A stretch of DNA of 64,000 bases from Sphaerisporangium dianthi (lineage in GTDB: Bacteria > Actinomycetota > Actinomycetes > Streptosporangiales > Streptosporangiaceae), in the NCBI RefSeq assembly GCF_042654065.1, contig NZ_JBHSFP010000022.1:92791-156790 (forward strand). Reading direction: 5' to 3'. Below are positions 50,878 through 60,211 of the stretch, in pieces. Below the pieces are notes generated by a model, which did not search any database, had not been told where the DNA came from, and was given only the letters and a program-made list of their open reading frames with translations. The number at the start of each line of letters is the position of its first letter. The stretch's first letter is position 1. The position numbers were made by a program, and so were the translations under genes.

Positions 50878-53196
50878 CTAGCGCGGCGTGACCGGAATGC
50901 GGGCCCGGGCCGCCTTGCGGGCGGGGATCAACGCGACGAGCAAGGACGCCCCGACAGCCGTCAGCACGGCAAGGAGCAGCGTCGCCGGGCTGGGCGCGCG
51001 GCCGATGCCCGCCCCGATGCCGCTGGCCGCCCCCTGCAGATCGATCAGGCCGGAGGAGACGAACGCCCCCACCGCCGCGCCCACGACGACCCCGAGCACG
51101 ACGAGCAGCCCCGTCCCGGTCACCAGCGTGCCCATGACCTGCCGCGGGGTGAGCCCCATGGCCTTCAGCACCGCCAGGTCCAGCGCGTGGTCGCGCAGCC
51201 CCACCGCGCTCGCCGTCAGCAGGTTGGCCAGCCCCAGCAGGGCCAGCACCGCCACCAGCGCCACGATGATCACCCTGATCGCCGACAGCCGGTCCGCCGG
51301 GTTCACCGCCTGGGACACCTCCAAGCCCTGCGCCTGCAGGCGCGCGCGCACGTCGGCGGGGTCGGCGCCCTGCCGCAGCGCGAGGCTGTGGTACTGCGGC
51401 GGCAGCGCGTCCTTGGGCGCCAGGGTGTCCAGCGCGACCGAGAGCACCTCGCCGTCCTGCTCGGGCTCCAGCACCCGCCCGACGAAACGGACGATCAGCG
51501 GGGTGCCGCCGATCGTCAGCCGCGTCCGGTCGCCGATGCGGACGTGCAGCAGGTCGAGCAGGCCCTGCCCCGCCACGGCCTCGCCACGGTCGCGGAACAT
51601 GCGCCCCTCGACCACCGAGTACGGGTAGGGATCGGTGACCGTGCCGAGGGCCCGGGTGCGCACGGTGCGCGTCTGGCCCGGGACCAGCGCGTCGACCTCC
51701 GTCCCCGGATAGGCCGCCACCACGTCGGCGTCGGCCAGCGCGATCCGGTTGGCGTCCGTGGCGGTCACGCTCCCCGGCCGGACGGTCAGCGCGGCGGCCT
51801 GGCCCACCTGCTCGGGATGGGCCTTGAAGGCGTCCAGCGTCGCCCAGCAGCCAAGACCGATCGTGATCAGCATCATCGGGATGGCGAGCCCGAACGCCGT
51901 CAGCAACGCCGGCAGCCTGCGCGTGAAGGCGTCCCGCGCCCCGAGCACCAGCGCCGGCGGCAGCCGCACCAGCAGCGCCAGTCGGGCCATGCGCGACAGG
52001 TGGCCGCGCGGCGGGGCCACCGGGGCCGCCGGCAGCGCGGGCGTGCGGCCGCCGCGCCAGGCGGGCAGCCAGACCGCGACCAGCACCACCAGTGCCGTGC
52101 CGAACGCGATCGCCAGCAGCGGAGCCGAGGACAACGGCACCACCACCGTGTCCGTCAGCGCGTACACGGTGATCAGCCGCCCGCACAGCACCCCGGCCGC
52201 GATGCCGGCCAACCCCAGCGTGCCGTGCTCGACGACCAGCATGCGTACCACCTGACGGCGGGTGAACCCCAGGGACTTCAACGTCGCGATGTCACGCCAC
52301 TGGGTCAGCACCCGGCCGCCGGTCACGTTCGCGATGGCCAGCGCGGCCGCCACCAGCCCGGCCACGCCGAACAGCGCCAGCAGCACCCCGAGCAGCCGGT
52401 TGTCCAGTTCCATCGACGCGCGCACCTCGCGCCAGGTGGACACCCGCTGCACCTGGCCCGCCAGCTTGGTGATCGCCTGCTGGACGACCAGCGAGGTGTC
52501 GTCCGGGTCGGCCAGGCGCAGGCCCGTCACCGACTCGCTGCGGCCGAGCGCGGGCTCCACCTGTTCCAGCGTGCCGGCCAGCGACCAGGCCACGCCCGGC
52601 GTCCACTCGGGATAGAAGCCCTGGTCGCCGCTCTCGGCCAGCCCGATCACCGTGAGACCGTGCGTGGCGCCGTTCAGGCCGATGACCGAGAACGGGCCGC
52701 CCGTGCGCAGGCCCGCCGAGCGGGCGAACGAGCGCTCCACCACGACGCCCCGCGCGTCCCCCGGGTCGAGCCAGCGGCCCTCGCGCACGACGGGGCGGCC
52801 CACGGACGGGAGCACGGCGGCCATCTCCTGCAACGTGACCGGGGTCTTCTTCCCACCCTGGACCAGGGTCGCGGGCGCGCTGCGGTACGGGCCCGCGATG
52901 TCGGTGACCCCGTCCAGCGCCCTGAGCACGGCGGGATCGGGGGCGTCTTGCGTGTGCAGCCAGACATGCGCGCCGTTGCCCTTGGTGAACAGGCCACGCC
53001 AGGGGTTGGTGCCGTCCTCCAGCAGCGTGGCCGCGGTGATGAGCGCCGTGACGATGCCCGCCACCGCGAGGACGGTGAGCAACGCCTGCGCCCGCCGCGC
53101 CCGCAGATCAGCCCGGATCCACCGCCTCTCAGCCGTGTTAATGGCGCTCGCTCCGCTCGCGCGGGGCGAAGCCGCCCTTGAGCCGACGCTCTTCAC
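50878..53196 (-). CDS. FtsX-like ABC transporter permease (MacB/LolCE type), start inside repeat
   Basis: A 772-residue permease with two FtsX-type modules: N-terminal helix (VLAVAGIVTALITAATLL), a periplasmic domain, three helices about 260-380, an internal N-terminal-type helix (LTAFGLAIPMMLITIGLGC), a second domain and three C-terminal helices. The signatures LKSLGFTRRQVVRMLVVEHG and LKAMGLTPRQVMGTLV are typical. The only in-frame ATG/GTG/TTG start before the first helix is GTG 53196, preceded by TGA two codons upstream. The first 18 residues come from the 132-bp repeat. It follows its ATPase on the same strand. Confidence 0.88.
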   Translation of the reverse strand: MKSVGSRAASPRASGASAINTAERRWIRADLRARRAQALLTVLAVAGIVTALITAATLLEDGTNPWRGLFTKGNGAHVWLHTQDAPDPAVLRALDGVTDIAGPYRSAPATLVQGGKKTPVTLQEMAAVLPSVGRPVVREGRWLDPGDARGVVVERSFARSAGLRTGGPFSVIGLNGATHGLTVIGLAESGDQGFYPEWTPGVAWSLAGTLEQVEPALGRSESVTGLRLADPDDTSLVVQQAITKLAGQVQRVSTWREVRASMELDNRLLGVLLALFGVAGLVAAALAIANVTGGRVLTQWRDIATLKSLGFTRRQVVRMLVVEHGTLGLAGIAAGVLCGRLITVYALTDTVVVPLSSAPLLAIAFGTALVVLVAVWLPAWRGGRTPALPAAPVAPPRGHLSRMARLALLVRLPPALVLGARDAFTRRLPALLTAFGLAIPMMLITIGLGCWATLDAFKAHPEQVGQAAALTVRPGSVTATDANRIALADADVVAAYPGTEVDALVPGQTRTVRTRALGTVTDPYPYSVVEGRMFRDRGEAVAGQGLLDLLHVRIGDRTRLTIGGTPLIVRFVGRVLEPEQDGEVLSVALDTLAPKDALPPQYHSLALRQGADPADVRARLQAQGLEVSQAVNPADRLSAIRVIIVALVAVLALLGLANLLTASAVGLRDHALDLAVLKAMGLTPRQVMGTLVTGTGLLVVLGVVVGAAVGAFVSSGLIDLQGAASGIGAGIGRAPSPATLLLAVLTAVGASLLVALIPARKAARARIPVTPR

Positions 53197-53448
53197 TCGT
53201 CAGGCGAAAGCACTCGTCCCTCGCACTTCCGCCTTCCTCCCTCAGAGCGCCGGCGCGGCTTCGCCAGTACTCATGGCGCTCGCTCCGCTCGCGCAGGGCG
53301 AAGCCGCCCTTGAGCCGACGCTCTTCACTCGTCAGGCGAAAGCACTCGTCCCTCGCACTTCCGCCTTCCTCCCTCAGAGCGCCGGCGCGGCTTCGCCAGT
53401 ACTCATGGCGCTCGCTCCGCTCGCGCAGGGCGAAGCCGCCCTTGAGCC
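53141..53448. repeat. 132-bp tandem repeat (2.3 copies) between the ABC ATPase and permease
   Basis: ATGGCGCTCGCTCCGCTCGCG starts units at 53141, 53273 and 53405 (period 132); the third ends after about 44 bp. Copies differ by only one or two bases in the compared parts. The unit is a multiple of three and lacks stops in several frames on both strands, giving phantom ORFs such as MALAPLAQGEAALEP on plus and KGGFALRERSERHEYW on minus. Confidence 0.9.
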
Positions 53449-53451
53449 CAG

Positions 53452-54228
<777 letters not shown>

Positions 54229-54263
54229 TGGTCGCTCACCACTTCTCTCCTGCTTCTACTGCG

Positions 54264-54770
54264 TCAGAGCAGATCCTCCTGGCAACGCTCCAGCCAGTCG
54301 AGGTCGGCCTGGAGATGGAGCATGGCACCTTCGATCAGCAGATGCGCCGGGCGGTTGTCCTGATCGGTCTGATCGGCGAGTTCTACCAGATCGCGCATGA
54401 TCGCGAGGTAATGCCGGCGCTGCCGGTTGATCAGCGTCATGCGGTCGGCGATGCCCGTCAGGGGCGCGAGCACGAGCTTCATGAAGAACTCGTCCCTGAC
54501 CCGCGGGCCCTCGGTGGGCGAGTCGACCCACTCGTCGAGCGCTTCGCGGCCCATGCCCGTGCAGTAGTAGACCTTCTTGTTCGGACGGTTGGACTGCTCG
54601 ACGTCGACGCTGCGGACCAGGCCGTCCTTCTCCAGGCGGCCCAGCGTGACGTAGATCTGCCCGATGTTGGGAGAGGGATAGGCGGTGCCGAAGATCTGTT
54701 CGAGCGCCTGTTTCAGCTCGTACCCGTGGGCAGGTTCCTTCGCCAGGAGCGCCAGCAACTGGAGCCGCAC
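54264..54770 (-). CDS. PadR-family transcriptional regulator
   Basis: A 168-residue winged-helix regulator: LQLLALLAKEPAHGYELKQALEQIFG, SPNIGQIYVTLGRLEKDGLV and a long C-terminal dimerisation helix. GTG 54770 has GGGAGG 6-7 nt upstream. It starts the ABC-exporter operon on the minus strand and is 131 bp from the divergent sugar-binding gene. It probably represses its own operon, perhaps releasing on binding an exported drug. Confidence 0.92.
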   Translation of the reverse strand: MRLQLLALLAKEPAHGYELKQALEQIFGTAYPSPNIGQIYVTLGRLEKDGLVRSVDVEQSNRPNKKVYYCTGMGREALDEWVDSPTEGPRVRDEFFMKLVLAPLTGIADRMTLINRQRRHYLAIMRDLVELADQTDQDNRPAHLLIEGAMLHLQADLDWLERCQEDLL

Positions 54771-54901
54771 GCCCCACCTCCCTCGGGCCTCGCGTTACCT
54801 ATGTGTTACGGACTAATCCGTTGACGTCCACATTATCGCTATGCATAACATGCATGCATCTACATAACACGCATGTAACCCAAACAAAACCCGGAGGACA
54901 C
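54771..54901. promoter_or_regulatory. PadR / sugar-ABC divergent promoter region
   Basis: This AT-rich gap holds GCATAACATGCATG (54843-54856) and ACATAACACGCATG (54862-54875), 12 of 14 identical, spaced 19 bp. GTGTTA (54801-54806) and TAACAC (54865-54870) form a distant inverted pair. Operator or promoter elements for both genes are likely; assignment to PadR or a LacI-type regulator is not possible. Confidence 0.45.
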
Positions 54902-56161
54902 GTGCGCCGCCTCGCTCCCTTACTCATCGCAGCGCTGCTGGTCAGCGGCTGCGCCGGGTTCGGCGAGAGCGACGCGGCGCAGAGCGGGGCCACGGACGGC
55001 TCGGGTCCGATGACCTTCGCGACCGGGCGCGACACGACCGGCTACATCCAGCCCCTCATCGACAAGTGGAACCGGACGCACCCCAAGGAGCAGGTCAGCC
55101 TCCTTGAGCTGCCGGAGGCCGCCGACGAGCAGAGGGCGCAGATGGTGGCCAACCTCCAAGCCAAGAGCGAGCGTTACGACGTGCTCGGGCTGGACGTGGT
55201 GTGGACGGCCGAGTTCGCCGACGCGGGCTGGATCGTCCCCCTCGACCGGAGCATGTTCCCGCTGGACAAGCTGCTCGCGCCCGTCGTGGACACGGCCCTC
55301 TACCAGGGCAAGCTCTACGCGGTCCCCTACACCAGCAACGCGGGGCTGCTCTACTACCGCAAGGACATCCTTGACGCCGAGCACCTCAAGCCGCCGAGGA
55401 CCTGGGCGGAGCTGCGCGAGCAGGCCGTCCGCCTCGGCAGGAAGTACCAGCTGGACGGCTATGCCGGCCAGTTCCTTCCCTACGAGGGCCTGACCGTCAA
55501 CTTCGCCGAAGCCGTGCAGTCCGCGGGCGGCCAGATCCTCAGCGCGGACGGCACCAGGGTCACCCTCGACCTCGGCACCGCCGCCACCGGCCTCGAATTC
55601 CTGGTGGGCGGGCTTCGCCAGGGCTGGATCCCGCAGGAGTCCCTCGCCTACAAGGAGGAGGAGTCCCGGCTGGCCTTCCAGCAGGGCAGGCTGCTGTTCG
55701 CCCGCAACTGGCCGCACGCGTACGGGCCGGCCAAGCGCTCGAGCATCGGCGGCAAGTTCGCGGTGACCCGGCTGCCCGGCCTCGACGGGCCGGGGTCGAG
55801 CACGCTCGGCGGGCTCAACCTCGCCATCAGCGCGTACTCCAAACACCAGAAGTCGGCCCTTGAGTTCATCCGCTACTTCACCGGCCTGGCCAACGAGCGC
55901 AGCGTGCTCACCGAGGGCTCCTTCCCCCCGGTGTGGGCCGAGCTGTACGACGACCCGGCCCTCATCAAGCGTTATCCCTATCTCCCGGTGCTCAAGCAGA
56001 GCATCATGTCTGCCCGGCCAAGGCCGGTCAGCTCCAAATACGACCAGGTCAGCCTGGTGATATCGAGCGCCGTCTCCGACGCGCTCAACCTCAGGAAACC
56101 CAGCGACGAGACCGTCGCGACCCTGAAGCAGCAGCTCAGCGAGATCATCCGCACCCCATAG
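54902..56161 (+). CDS. ABC sugar-binding lipoprotein 1
   Basis: A 419-residue type-I extracellular solute-binding protein. A signal peptide ends in lipobox LLVSGC, then a MalE-like fold: MTFATGRDTTGYIQPLIDKWN, VLGLDVVWTAEFADAGWIVPLD, LYAVPYTSNAGLLYYRKDIL, EFIRYFTG. GTG 54902 follows GGAGGA. It is one of two binding proteins in this operon; it may be an alternative receptor with its own specificity. Confidence 0.9.
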   Translation: MRRLAPLLIAALLVSGCAGFGESDAAQSGATDGSGPMTFATGRDTTGYIQPLIDKWNRTHPKEQVSLLELPEAADEQRAQMVANLQAKSERYDVLGLDVVWTAEFADAGWIVPLDRSMFPLDKLLAPVVDTALYQGKLYAVPYTSNAGLLYYRKDILDAEHLKPPRTWAELREQAVRLGRKYQLDGYAGQFLPYEGLTVNFAEAVQSAGGQILSADGTRVTLDLGTAATGLEFLVGGLRQGWIPQESLAYKEEESRLAFQQGRLLFARNWPHAYGPAKRSSIGGKFAVTRLPGLDGPGSSTLGGLNLAISAYSKHQKSALEFIRYFTGLANERSVLTEGSFPPVWAELYDDPALIKRYPYLPVLKQSIMSARPRPVSSKYDQVSLVISSAVSDALNLRKPSDETVATLKQQLSEIIRTP

Positions 56162-56244
56162 ACGAGGGCGATCCCCCCGTTCACTCCCTTTCATCCCAAA
56201 ACTCAACATTCACTTTCTGGGCCTCAACAGGAGGTAGCACCATC

Positions 56245-57570
56245 ATGCGTGCCAAGACGACTGCGGTGGTGGCCGGGCTCATGCTCGCGGCCACCGCGTG
56301 CGGCGGTCAGTCCGGCGAGACCACGCCTTCCACCAGCGCCGGCGCCAGCAGCGCCCCGGCCGCCAAGTCCCTCGCGGGGACGACGATCGAGATCGCGGCC
56401 AAGTGGACCGGCGACGAGCAGAAGAACTTCGAGCAGGTGCTCAAGGCGTTCGAGGAGAAGACCGGCGCCAAGGTCAACTACGCGTCCACCGGTGAGGACA
56501 CCGGCGCCTACCTCGGCCCGCGCATCCAGGGCGGCAACCCGCCCGACATCGCGATCCTGCCGCAGCCCGGACTGGTGCAGCAGTACGCCGACCAGAAGGC
56601 GCTCAAGCCGCTGTCGACCGAGGTCCAGGCCCAGATCGACCAGAACTACAGCCCGTACTGGAAGAGCCTCGGCTCGGCCAACGGCCAGGTGTACGGCGTG
56701 CTGGTCAAGGCCGCGCACAAGTCCCTGATCTGGTACCGCGCCCCCGCGTTCGAAGACGCCGGCGCCCAGCCCGCGACCACCTGGGACGACCTGATCGGCA
56801 AGACCGCCCAGACGCTGGCGGACTCCGGCACCGCCCCGTTCGCGCTCTGCGCCGCCTCGGGCTGGACGCTCACCGACCTGTTCGAGAACGTCTACCTCTC
56901 CACCGCGGGCCCGGACAACTACGACAAGCTGTCCAAGCACGAGATCCCGTGGACCGACGCCTCGGTGACCACGGCGCTGGAGAAGATCGCCCAGATCTTC
57001 GGCAAGAAGGAGTTCATGTACGGCGGCTCCTCCGGCGCCCTGCAGACCGACTTCCCGACCTGCGCCACCCAGGTCTACGGCCAGAAGAAGGCCGCCATGG
57101 TGATCGAGGCGGACTTCGTCGCCGTCTCGGCCGTCCAGTCCGGCGCCAAGGTCGGCGAGGACGCCAAGATCATGCCGTTCCCGAAGGCCGGCGACACCGA
57201 CCCCGTCATCCTCGGCGGCGACACCGCGGTGGCGCTGAAGGAGTCCAAGGGCGCCATGGCGCTGCTGGAGTACCTCGCCTCCGCCGAGGGCGGCTCGGTG
57301 TGGGCCAAGCTCCCCGGCTACCTGTCGCCGAACCGCAACGTCTCCCCCGACAACTACCCCGACGACCTGACCAAGCAGCTCGGGCAGACGATCATCTCGG
57401 CCGGCGACGCCGTCCGCTACGACATGTCGGACCTGGCGCCGAGCGCCTTCGGCGGCACCGATGGCAAGGGTGAGTGGAAGGCCCTCCAGGACTTCCTGCG
57501 CGACCCCAAGGACATCAAGGGCATTCAGGAGAAGCTCGAGTCCGACGCCGCCAAGGCCTGGAAGAAGTAG
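56245..57570 (+). CDS. ABC sugar-binding lipoprotein 2
   Basis: A 441-residue solute-binding lipoprotein, Cys in LAATACGGQSG, followed by a Thr/Ser/Ala linker and a MalE-type fold: IEIAAKWTGDEQKNFEQVLKAFEEKTG, IQGGNPPDIAILPQPGLVQQYAD, GVLVKAAHKSLIWYR, AAMVIEADFVAV. ATG 56245 follows GGAGG at 7 nt. It is unlike binding protein 1 in detail, so these are not simple duplicates. Gap to protein 1 is 83 bp, to the permease 11 bp, so this is the main receptor of the operon. Confidence 0.92.
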   Translation: MRAKTTAVVAGLMLAATACGGQSGETTPSTSAGASSAPAAKSLAGTTIEIAAKWTGDEQKNFEQVLKAFEEKTGAKVNYASTGEDTGAYLGPRIQGGNPPDIAILPQPGLVQQYADQKALKPLSTEVQAQIDQNYSPYWKSLGSANGQVYGVLVKAAHKSLIWYRAPAFEDAGAQPATTWDDLIGKTAQTLADSGTAPFALCAASGWTLTDLFENVYLSTAGPDNYDKLSKHEIPWTDASVTTALEKIAQIFGKKEFMYGGSSGALQTDFPTCATQVYGQKKAAMVIEADFVAVSAVQSGAKVGEDAKIMPFPKAGDTDPVILGGDTAVALKESKGAMALLEYLASAEGGSVWAKLPGYLSPNRNVSPDNYPDDLTKQLGQTIISAGDAVRYDMSDLAPSAFGGTDGKGEWKALQDFLRDPKDIKGIQEKLESDAAKAWKK

Positions 57571-57581
57571 GGACGCAGGCC

Positions 57582-59153
57582 GTGACCGAACGGTTGGACG
57601 GCCCGCAGACCCCGCGCGGCGACGATGACGTCGTCGCCCGCGGGGCCTCCCCCGGACCAGAAGAGACCATCCAGACCAACAAGCCCATCGAGAACAACGA
57701 GACCGAGCCGGCCACCGAACAGGCCGGGAAAGCGCATCCCGCGCTGGAGGACGCGGCCTCCGGCGAGGACGGCACCGCCGGCGTCGCGCCGCCGGAGATC
57801 GCCACGGGGAACGCCACGGGGAACGCCACGGGGAACGCCACGCCCAAGGCGGCCTACGGCCGCTCGGGCAACCTCGGCCCCTCGCCCAAGGCCGCCGCGC
57901 TCTTCCTGCTCCCGGCGGTCATCATGCTGGGCGCCTGGGTGATCTACCCGATCGTCTACTCGATCATCCGCAGCATGTACGACGCCAACGGCGACACGTT
58001 CGTCGGCCTGGCGAACTACGGCGCGATCTTCAGCGACTCAGGCATGATCAACACGATCCGGAACAACGTGATCTGGGTCGTGGTCGCGCCGAGCCTGGTC
58101 ACCGTCCTCGGCCTCATCTTCGCGGTGCTGACCGAGCGGGTGCGCTGGGCGACGGCCTTCAAGCTGATCGTCTTCATGCCCATGGCGGTGTCGCTGCTCG
58201 CTTCCGGCGTCATCTTCCGCCTGGTCTACGAGCAGGACCCGGACAAGGGCGTCGCCAACGCCGTCATCACCTCGGTGCACGACGTGTTCGCCTCCAGCAG
58301 CGGCTACCCCGGCGCGCGTCCCCGGGAGAACGACCAGGCGCCGGCGCTGGTGGACAAGGGCGCGGTGCTCACCCGCCGGCCCGTCCAGGCGGGACAGCAG
58401 GTGATGATCCCGCTGGTCGGGATGAAGCCGGACGCCCTGCCGTCCGACGCCGCCGCGGCCAAGCCCGCCGCCGCCGCGCCCGGGGAGCTCTCCGGCACGG
58501 TGTGGCTGGACTTCACCCCCGGCGGCGGCACGGTCAACCAGATCGACGGCGCCGAGAAGGGCATGCCCGAAGTGACCGTCGAGGCGGTCTCGGGCGGCGC
58601 GGTCAAGGGCACCACCACGACCGCGGCCGACGGCACCTTCCACTTCTCCGGGCTGCCGGCGGGCTCCTACCAGCTGCGGCTGCCGCAGTCGAACTTCGCC
58701 CAGCCCTTCGGCGGGCTCACCTGGCTCGGCCCCGCGCTGATCACCCCGGCGATCATCGGGGCGTTCATCTGGGTGTGGGCCGGGTTCGCCATGGTGCTGA
58801 TCGCGGCGGGCCTGTCGGCCATCCCGCGTGACGCCCTGGAGGCGGCCCGCATCGACGGCGCGACCGAGTGGCAGGTGTTCCGCCGCATCACCATCCCGCT
58901 GCTGTCGCCGGTGCTGCTCGTGGTCCTGGTGACGATGATCATCAACACGCTGAAGGTCTTCGACCTGGTCTTCGTCATCGCCCCCGGAGCCTCGCAACCG
59001 AACGCCAACGTCATCGCGCTGGAGATGTGGCGCGTGTCGTTCGGCGGCGGCGGCAACCAAGGGCTGGGCAGCGCGCTGGCGATCTTCCTGCTCGTGCTGG
59101 TCCTGCCGTTCATGGCCATCAACATCCGGCGGTTCCGGAGGGAACAGGCATGA
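57582..59153 (+). CDS. MalF-type sugar ABC permease with inserted extracellular domain
   Basis: A 523-residue inner-membrane permease. Residues 1-100 are cytoplasmic, acidic and disordered, with GNAT repeats. Six membrane helices lie at about 105-130, 165-190, 200-220, 383-405, 440-462 and 492-515. Between helices 3 and 4 an insertion of about 145 residues (235-378) includes a segment with a prealbumin/Cna_B-like look (GTVWLDF...AADGTFHFSGLPAGSYQLRLP). The EAA motif DALEAARIDGATEWQVFRR is intact. GTG 57582 begins the frame. Normal MalF-like homologues lack such a domain, though E. coli MalF has an unrelated P2 loop in this position. No ATPase gene is nearby. Confidence 0.88.
   Translation: MTERLDGPQTPRGDDDVVARGASPGPEETIQTNKPIENNETEPATEQAGKAHPALEDAASGEDGTAGVAPPEIATGNATGNATGNATPKAAYGRSGNLGPSPKAAALFLLPAVIMLGAWVIYPIVYSIIRSMYDANGDTFVGLANYGAIFSDSGMINTIRNNVIWVVVAPSLVTVLGLIFAVLTERVRWATAFKLIVFMPMAVSLLASGVIFRLVYEQDPDKGVANAVITSVHDVFASSSGYPGARPRENDQAPALVDKGAVLTRRPVQAGQQVMIPLVGMKPDALPSDAAAAKPAAAAPGELSGTVWLDFTPGGGTVNQIDGAEKGMPEVTVEAVSGGAVKGTTTTAADGTFHFSGLPAGSYQLRLPQSNFAQPFGGLTWLGPALITPAIIGAFIWVWAGFAMVLIAAGLSAIPRDALEAARIDGATEWQVFRRITIPLLSPVLLVVLVTMIINTLKVFDLVFVIAPGASQPNANVIALEMWRVSFGGGGNQGLGSALAIFLLVLVLPFMAINIRRFRREQA
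57800..57842. repeat. 12-bp triplicate in permease N-terminus
   Basis: GCCACGGGGAAC is repeated three times head to tail and starts a fourth, encoding ATGNATGNATGNAT in the cytoplasmic leader. A slippage-prone microsatellite. Confidence 0.85.
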
Positions 59154-60052
59154 CGACCCTCACCGCGTCCCAGCCTGGGACGGCCCGCGACGCGGGCGCG
59201 CTCCGTCGCGGCGTCCTGTCCAGGGTGATCGACAAGCTCGGCGGCGGGCTCGTGCAGCTCGTCCTGATCGTGCTCGCCCTGTTCTGGCTCGTCCCCACGC
59301 TCGGCCTGCTGGTGGTGTCGCTGCGCGGCGACGCCGACAACACCGCGAGCGGGTGGTGGACGCTCTTCACCAAGCCCGCGCAGATCACCTTCGAGAACTA
59401 CGGCAACCTGCTGGCCAGCGGGTTCACCTCGTCGTTCTGGAACACCGTGGCCATCACGGTGCCGGCCACCATCCTGGTCATCGGCTTCGCCGCCGCGGCG
59501 GCGTACGCGTTCGCGTGGATGGAGTTCCCCGGGCGTGACGCGCTGTTCATCGTGGTCATCGCCCTGCTGGTGGTCCCGGTGCAGATCGCGCTGATCCCGA
59601 TCGCCAAGATGTACGGGGCGGCGGGCATCTTCGGCTCCATCCCGGGCGTGGTGCTGTTCCACGTCGCGTTCGGGCTGCCGTTCGCCATCTTCCTGCTGCG
59701 CAACTTCTTCGTCGGCATCCCCAAGGAGCTGCTGGAGGCCGCGCGCATGGACGGCGCGGCGGAGTGGAAGATCTTCGCGACGGTGGTGTTCCCGCTGGCC
59801 AAGCCGGCGGTCGCCTCGCTCGGCATCTTCCAGTTCCTGTGGGTGTGGAACGACCTGCTCGTCGCGCTGGTCTTCGCCGACACCGACGCCCAGCCGATGA
59901 CCAAGGCCCTGCAGTCGCAGATGCGGCAGTTCGGCACCAACGTCGACATCCTCGCGCCAGGCGCCTTCCTGTCGCTCATCATCCCGTTGGTGCTCTTCTT
60001 CTCCTTCCAGCGTTACTTCGTCCAGGGCCTGCTCGCGGGCTCGGTGAAGTGA
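59150..60052 (+). CDS. MalG-type sugar ABC permease
   Basis: A 300-residue permease with six hydrophobic helices and the EAA motif ELLEAARMDGAAEWKIFATVVFPL. The N-terminus is cytoplasmic; a VPVQIALIPIAKMYGAAGIFGSIPGVVLFHVAFGLPF segment is typical of MalG-like proteins. ATG 59150 overlaps the stop of the MalF-like gene (ATGA) and follows GGAGGG. Last gene of the importer; a shared MsiK-type ATPase elsewhere is assumed. Confidence 0.93.
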   Translation: MTTLTASQPGTARDAGALRRGVLSRVIDKLGGGLVQLVLIVLALFWLVPTLGLLVVSLRGDADNTASGWWTLFTKPAQITFENYGNLLASGFTSSFWNTVAITVPATILVIGFAAAAAYAFAWMEFPGRDALFIVVIALLVVPVQIALIPIAKMYGAAGIFGSIPGVVLFHVAFGLPFAIFLLRNFFVGIPKELLEAARMDGAAEWKIFATVVFPLAKPAVASLGIFQFLWVWNDLLVALVFADTDAQPMTKALQSQMRQFGTNVDILAPGAFLSLIIPLVLFFSFQRYFVQGLLAGSVK

Positions 60053-60058
60053 CCGCGA

Positions 60059-60095
60059 CCGGGTGCCCGTCTCGCGGGGGCAGGTGGGCACCCGG
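60059..60095 (+). terminator. Hairpin terminator after the sugar ABC operon
   Basis: CCGGGTGCCC (60059-60068) is the exact reverse complement of 60086-60095, a 10-bp stem with a 17-nt loop, beginning 6 bp past the MalG stop. Confidence 0.7.
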
Positions 60096-60211
60096 GTACG
60101 CGGATACGTCGCCGTGGACCGACAAGCCGTGAACGGACGATTCGGGCGCCGCCGCGCGGCGGCGCCGCCGATGGGCACTCGGACAGGCCGCCACGCGGCT
60201 AAGATCCCGGC

